Source of the DNA: Xanthomonas sacchari
GTDB lineage: Bacteria; Pseudomonadota; Gammaproteobacteria; Xanthomonadales; Xanthomonadaceae
Reading direction: 5' to 3'
DNA length: 64,000 bases
Assembly (NCBI RefSeq): GCF_024266585.1
Contig: NZ_CP100647.1
Span: 4,755,001 to 4,819,000, forward strand
The position numbers and the translations under genes are program-made. This document shows positions 60,364 through 64,000 of the stretch, in pieces; position 1 is the first letter of the stretch; each line of letters starts with the position of its first letter. Below the pieces are notes generated by a model that saw only the letters and a program-made list of their open reading frames with translations, ran no database searches and was not told the origin of the DNA.

Positions 60364-61950
60364 TCAGCGGTAATTGAAGTCGGGGGAGGCCAGCAGGTAG
60401 CCGTTCCACTCCTGCTGCGAGCGCGCCTGCGCCAACGCCTGGCGCGTGGCATCGCTCAGTTGCGGCGCGATCGCCTGGTAGTACAGCGGCGTGCTCAGTT
60501 GCGGAAAACCGCCGCGCTGCTGCCCGTCGACGGTGAACAGCTGGGTGTTGCCGTTGCCGATCGCGCGCGCGATCTCGAAGCGCTGCGCCATCTGCCCCGA
60601 ACTGTTCCAGGCACTGGACTGCAGCGACCAGCCATCCGGGGTGATCCGCCCGAAGCTCGGCTCGCCCATCTGGTTCAACCAGCCCAGCAGCGGCTGCGGA
60701 TTGACGATGGTCTGCCCGTCGTAGGCCAGGCGCAGCGCCGAGACCAGGAAGCGGTACGGGTCCTTGAACTTGTGCGGCGCGCCGGCGGCCATCTCCGGCG
60801 CGGTGAACATCACCTGCAGCACCGCAGCGATGTCGCCATCGCTACGCTGGAACGTGCGCGCCATCTTCTCCACCAGCGCCGGCGGCGGCTCGTCGGCGAC
60901 GAAGTAGTCGGCCAGCTGCTGCGATATGAAGTGCGCACACGCCGGCTGGCGCACGATCAGCTGCACCGCGCGCTCGACCTCGTCGAAACCGCCGCCGACG
61001 ATGCGCTGGCCGAGCAGGGTCTTGTCGCCGGGCTCGTGCCGGGCGGGATTGAACTCGAACGCGCCGCGGCGCAGGTACTGCGCCTGCAGTGCCGGCGGCA
61101 ACTTCGGCGGGCCGTCGCGGTCGACCGGCGCGATGCCGACGCCGGTGAGGATCAGCGCCAGTTGCTGCACGTCCTTCTGCGTGTAGCCGGCATTGACGCC
61201 GAGGGTATGCAGCTCCATCAGCTCGCGCGCGTAGTTCTCGTTGACCTTGCCCTTGGCGTTCTGCGCGTTGTCCAGGTACTCCAGCATCGCCGGGCTCTGC
61301 AGCGTCGCCATCACCAGGTCGGAGAACTTGCCCAGCGCATGCGGGCGGATCGCATTGTCGGCGTAGTCGGCCACGGTCCAGTGCACGCGGCCCTTGTCGG
61401 CGAACACGCTGAAATGGTTGAGCCAGAACCACACCATCTGCTCGCGCAGCTGGTCCGGCGCGTAGATCGCGCGCAGCAGCTGCGCCTGGCGCGCCTGGTT
61501 CAGCAGCAGATCGCCGCGCTGCTGCGCGGCCTTCTTCGCCGCGACCTTGGCGTCGCCGTCGGGCATCGCCTTGATCGCCTGCTGCGCGGCGGCCTGCTGC
61601 TTGAGCAACTCCTGCACCGGCGTGTGCAGCGCCTCGTAGCCATCCAGTTGTGCGCGCACCGGCGCCGGCAGGTCGGCGTCGCCGACGTCGTCGGCCTGCA
61701 GCTGCTCGCGCAGGAAGCGCTTGCGGCCGTCGCGCTGGAACTGCGCCACGCTGGCGCTGTCCAGGCCGATGGTCATCGACTGCAACCAGCGGGCGTCGTC
61801 GCGCTTGATCACCTTGTCGGTGGCGGCGATGGCGGCGACGGTGAACAGCACCAGCAGCAACGACAGCAGCAGCCGCTGGGTGTTGCGCCACACACGCCGG
61901 CCGTGCACGCGCAGGCGTGCGGCGGCAGGACGATGCCGGGATTCGGACAT
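60364..61950 (-). CDS. DUF1800 protein
   Basis: A 528-residue protein with one N-terminal helix (LLLSLLLVLFTVAAIAA). Family motifs include LREQMVWFWLNHFSVFADKGRV, VNENYARELMELHTLGVNAGYTQKDVQQLALILTG and FKDPYRFLVSALRLAYDG. Function is unknown; it is paired with DUF1501 29 bases downstream, as in many bacteria. It lies about 200 bases downstream of phoQ, on the same strand, and could be part of that transcript. Confidence 0.9.
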   Translation of the reverse strand: MSESRHRPAAARLRVHGRRVWRNTQRLLLSLLLVLFTVAAIAATDKVIKRDDARWLQSMTIGLDSASVAQFQRDGRKRFLREQLQADDVGDADLPAPVRAQLDGYEALHTPVQELLKQQAAAQQAIKAMPDGDAKVAAKKAAQQRGDLLLNQARQAQLLRAIYAPDQLREQMVWFWLNHFSVFADKGRVHWTVADYADNAIRPHALGKFSDLVMATLQSPAMLEYLDNAQNAKGKVNENYARELMELHTLGVNAGYTQKDVQQLALILTGVGIAPVDRDGPPKLPPALQAQYLRRGAFEFNPARHEPGDKTLLGQRIVGGGFDEVERAVQLIVRQPACAHFISQQLADYFVADEPPPALVEKMARTFQRSDGDIAAVLQVMFTAPEMAAGAPHKFKDPYRFLVSALRLAYDGQTIVNPQPLLGWLNQMGEPSFGRITPDGWSLQSSAWNSSGQMAQRFEIARAIGNGNTQLFTVDGQQRGGFPQLSTPLYYQAIAPQLSDATRQALAQARSQQEWNGYLLASPDFNYR

Positions 61951-62080
61951 GCGACGCTCCTGACGAGAAATCGGCGTGAAGACGGGCGCAGTATCGCCAG
62001 CTGGGCGCCTGCCGCGTTAAGCCACTGTCGGAAAGGCGGCTGACATTTGCACGGGATTCACCTGGGGCGGTGGCCCGGGG

Positions 62081-62100
62081 GCGGGCCAGCGCTGGCCCGC
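62081..62100. repeat. Perfect 20-bp palindrome after phoQ
   Basis: GCGGGCCAGC followed directly by its reverse complement, 48 bases after the phoQ stop and between phoQ and the DUF1800 gene. It could form a hairpin 3' end. There is no U run. Confidence 0.6.
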
Positions 62101-62148
62101 CATGCGGCGTGACGCCGGTCGCAGACCGGCACGGGGGCGCTGCTGCGC

Positions 62149-63564
62149 CTACAGCCCCGGCGGCAGGGTGACCAGGAAGCGCGCCCCGCCCAGTTCCTCG
62201 GAGCGGCTGACCTGCAGTTCGCCGCGGTAGCCCTTGACCAGGTCCTGCACGATCGCCAGGCCGATGCCGTGGCCATGCACGCGCTCGTCGCCGCGCACGC
62301 CGCGCTGCAGGATATGCGCCACTTCCTCCGGGGCAATGCCGGGACCGTCGTCTTCCACCGCGATGATCAGGCCGGCACGGCGGCTGCCGGCGGCCGGTTC
62401 CGGCCGCACGCTCAGCAGCACCCGCCGGCGCGCCCACTTGAACGCGTTCTCCAGCAGGTTGCCGAGCAGTTCCTGCAGGTCGCCGGGCTCGCCGTGGAAG
62501 CGCGCGCTGGGCTCGATGTCGAACTCGCACAGCACGCCCTTGGCCGCGTAGACCTTCTCCAGGCCGCGCACGATCTCCTCGGCATTGGGTTCGATCGGCA
62601 GCGGCGCGGCGAACAGCTTGTGGCCGCTGGAGGCGGCGCGCGCCAGCTGGTAGGACACCAGGTTGTTCATGCGCCGCAGCTGCACGTCCAGCTCTTCGCG
62701 CAGCTCCGGTCCCTGCGCGCCGCTGTCGAGCTGGGTACGCAGCACCGCCAGCGGCGTCTTCAGGCTGTGCGCCAGGTCGGCCAGGGTGTTGCGCTGGCGC
62801 TCCAGGTTCTCGCGCTCGCTCTCGATGAAGGCATTGATGCTGTCGGTCAGCGGTTCCAGCTCGCGCGGATGGCGATCGCCCATGCGCAGGGCTTCGCCGC
62901 GCTGCACCTTGGTCAGTTCGTTGATCACCCGCCGCAGCGGGCGCAGGCTCCATTGCAGGATGAAGGCCTGCAGCACCAGCAGGATCAGGCCGGCGCCACC
63001 GAGGTTGAACCACACCCGGCCGCGGAACACGCGCAGCTGCGCGCCCAGCGCGCGGGTGTCCTCCATGATGTAGATGGTGACCGGGGTTTCCTTGTCGCGG
63101 CGCACGTAGGCCAGGCCGATGCCGTAGCGGTAGACCTCGCCCTGGCTGCCGTCGATCTGGGTTATCGGCCAGGGGCCGTCGAAGGTTTCCTGGCGCGGTT
63201 CGAGCATGCCGCCCGTGGGCAGCAGCGGACCCTCGCTGGACATCGAGACCCAACGTTCGTTGGGCAGCACGATCTGCGCGTACAGGCCGCTGCCCGGCCG
63301 GTCGAAGTGTGGATCCGGCGGCGGCTTGTCGTAGTTGATGTACAGCGAGCCGTCGCGCGCCACGTCGACGTTGTTGGCGTAGGCGGTGGCGTAGCTCTTC
63401 AGGCGCTCGCGCAGGTTGCTCAGCGCGGTGTCGGCGAAGGCCTGGTCCAGCGCGTAGCCAGCCGCGGCCAGGAACGCCAGCAGGCTCAGGCTGGCGGCAA
63501 GCAGCTGGCGGGCCTGCAGCGAACGCGGGCGCCAGCGCTTGTACCACCTGGGTCGTGCCGCCAC
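62149..63564 (-). CDS. phoQ: PhoQ-like sensor histidine kinase
   Basis: A 471-residue sensor. Helices at about 22-42 and 192-212 surround a periplasmic domain (about 43-190), then HAMP-like PLRRVINELTKVQRGEALRMG, H-box LADLAHSLKTPLAVLRTQ, N-box NLLENAFKWARRR, and G-boxes VEDDGPGIAPEE and GHGIGLAIVQDL. The acidic periplasmic patch of enteric PhoQ is not obvious. GTG at 63564 follows GAGGAAGC. It is paired with phoP, 37 bases upstream on the same strand. Confidence 0.92.
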   Translation of the reverse strand: MAARPRWYKRWRPRSLQARQLLAASLSLLAFLAAAGYALDQAFADTALSNLRERLKSYATAYANNVDVARDGSLYINYDKPPPDPHFDRPGSGLYAQIVLPNERWVSMSSEGPLLPTGGMLEPRQETFDGPWPITQIDGSQGEVYRYGIGLAYVRRDKETPVTIYIMEDTRALGAQLRVFRGRVWFNLGGAGLILLVLQAFILQWSLRPLRRVINELTKVQRGEALRMGDRHPRELEPLTDSINAFIESERENLERQRNTLADLAHSLKTPLAVLRTQLDSGAQGPELREELDVQLRRMNNLVSYQLARAASSGHKLFAAPLPIEPNAEEIVRGLEKVYAAKGVLCEFDIEPSARFHGEPGDLQELLGNLLENAFKWARRRVLLSVRPEPAAGSRRAGLIIAVEDDGPGIAPEEVAHILQRGVRGDERVHGHGIGLAIVQDLVKGYRGELQVSRSEELGGARFLVTLPPGL

Positions 63565-63601
63565 GCGGTCGCTTCCTCGGTGTGCTCGCCGGCGCCTGCG
63601 A

Positions 63602-64000
63602 TCAGCCTTCGGTGCGCGGAATCGCGAACCGGTAGCCGCGGCCGCGCACGGTCTCGATCGGCTTCAACTCGCCGTCCGGGTCCAGCTTCTTGCGCAGGCG
63701 GCCGATGAACACCTCCAGCACATTGGAATCGCGGTCGAAATCCTGCTGGTAGATGTGCTCGGTCAGGTCGGCCTTGGAGACCAGTTCGCCGGCATGCATC
63801 ATCAGGTACTCGAGCACCTTGTACTCGTAGCTGGTCAGGTCGACGTTGCTGCCGCTGACGCTGACGGTCTGCGCCGCCAGGTCCAGCGCGACCGGGCCGC
63901 ATTCCAGGGTCGGCTTGCTCCAGCCGGCGGCGCGGCGCAGCAGCGCGTTGACGCGCGCCAGCAGCTCTTCGACATGGAACGGCTTGACCAGGTAGTCGTC
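63602..64000 (-). CDS. phoP: PhoP-like response regulator, C-terminal part
   Basis: An incomplete gene at the window end. The frame is open from 64000 and reads DDYLVKPFHVEELLARVNALL (end of the receiver, with the conserved Lys), then the OmpR-type winged helix LTSYEYKVLEYLMMHAGELVSKADLTEHIYQQ and DRDSNVLEVFIGRLRKKL, ending ETVRGRGYRFAIPRTEG. The receiver Asp lies outside the window. It is immediately upstream of phoQ. Confidence 0.9.
   Translation of the reverse strand, partial: DDYLVKPFHVEELLARVNALLRRAAGWSKPTLECGPVALDLAAQTVSVSGSNVDLTSYEYKVLEYLMMHAGELVSKADLTEHIYQQDFDRDSNVLEVFIGRLRKKLDPDGELKPIETVRGRGYRFAIPRTEG

Overview
The window is very GC-rich, densely coded chromosomal DNA that reads as Xanthomonas or a close Xanthomonadaceae relative. 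The basis is a scattered trpE/trpG/trpDC cluster, a phoP-phoQ pair, a secreted GH5 cellulase, many 'GTAGGAGCGGCTTCAGCCGC' type palindromic repeats, and heptanucleotide arrays of the CGAATCC type. Species cannot be fixed from the sequence alone.

Layout. 1-538: 3' end of a GH5 cellulase. 623-8023 (minus): tryptophan cluster trpE - threonine aldolase - SIMPL protein - trpG - flavin reductase - trpD - trpC - HAD phosphatase. 8198-8878: four 154-bp tandem repeats plus a REP-like hairpin. 8912-11569 (minus): lipid kinase, GNAT, rpe, membrane J-protein. 11711-16230: purC, two TTG-started lipoproteins, an Mpo1-like protein, an epimerase. 16662-22571: Mrp/Pha cation-proton antiporter operon. 22667-29783: Ca/Na exchanger, catalase-like peroxidase with cytochrome b561, TonB-dependent siderophore receptor, diguanylate cyclase. 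29887-33528 (minus): ABC transporter with its own DesKR-like two-component system. 33779-39299: MacAB-like efflux operon whose adaptor gene is separated from its ABC genes by a kilobase of inverted and simple repeats. 39444-45622: lipoprotein hydrolase, two EamA exporters, small secreted proteins, an MBL-fold hydrolase. 45910-50178: trpS with an extra C-terminal domain, CsbD, two entericidin-like lipoproteins, arginase.

About 51000-54740 differs from its surroundings. It is less GC-rich and holds a decayed phage replication remnant, a fragment of an XRE regulator, a small HTH protein, an intact tRNA-Thr(UGU) beside a half tRNA-Thr, and an intact two-gene operon (52352-53795). That operon encodes an unrecognised 314-residue soluble protein followed one base later by a 165-residue protein with four predicted membrane helices. 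This is the best candidate for an undescribed system, possibly defence related, but function is not shown by sequence.

54836-64000 returns to core genes: SPOR protein, coaX, birA, an MtfA-like peptidase, a DUF1501/DUF1800 pair, phoQ, and phoP cut by the window edge. Most genes are in tight, overlapping operons (ATGA, GTGA or TGATG junctions). Several intergenic gaps are filled by repeat families rather than genes.
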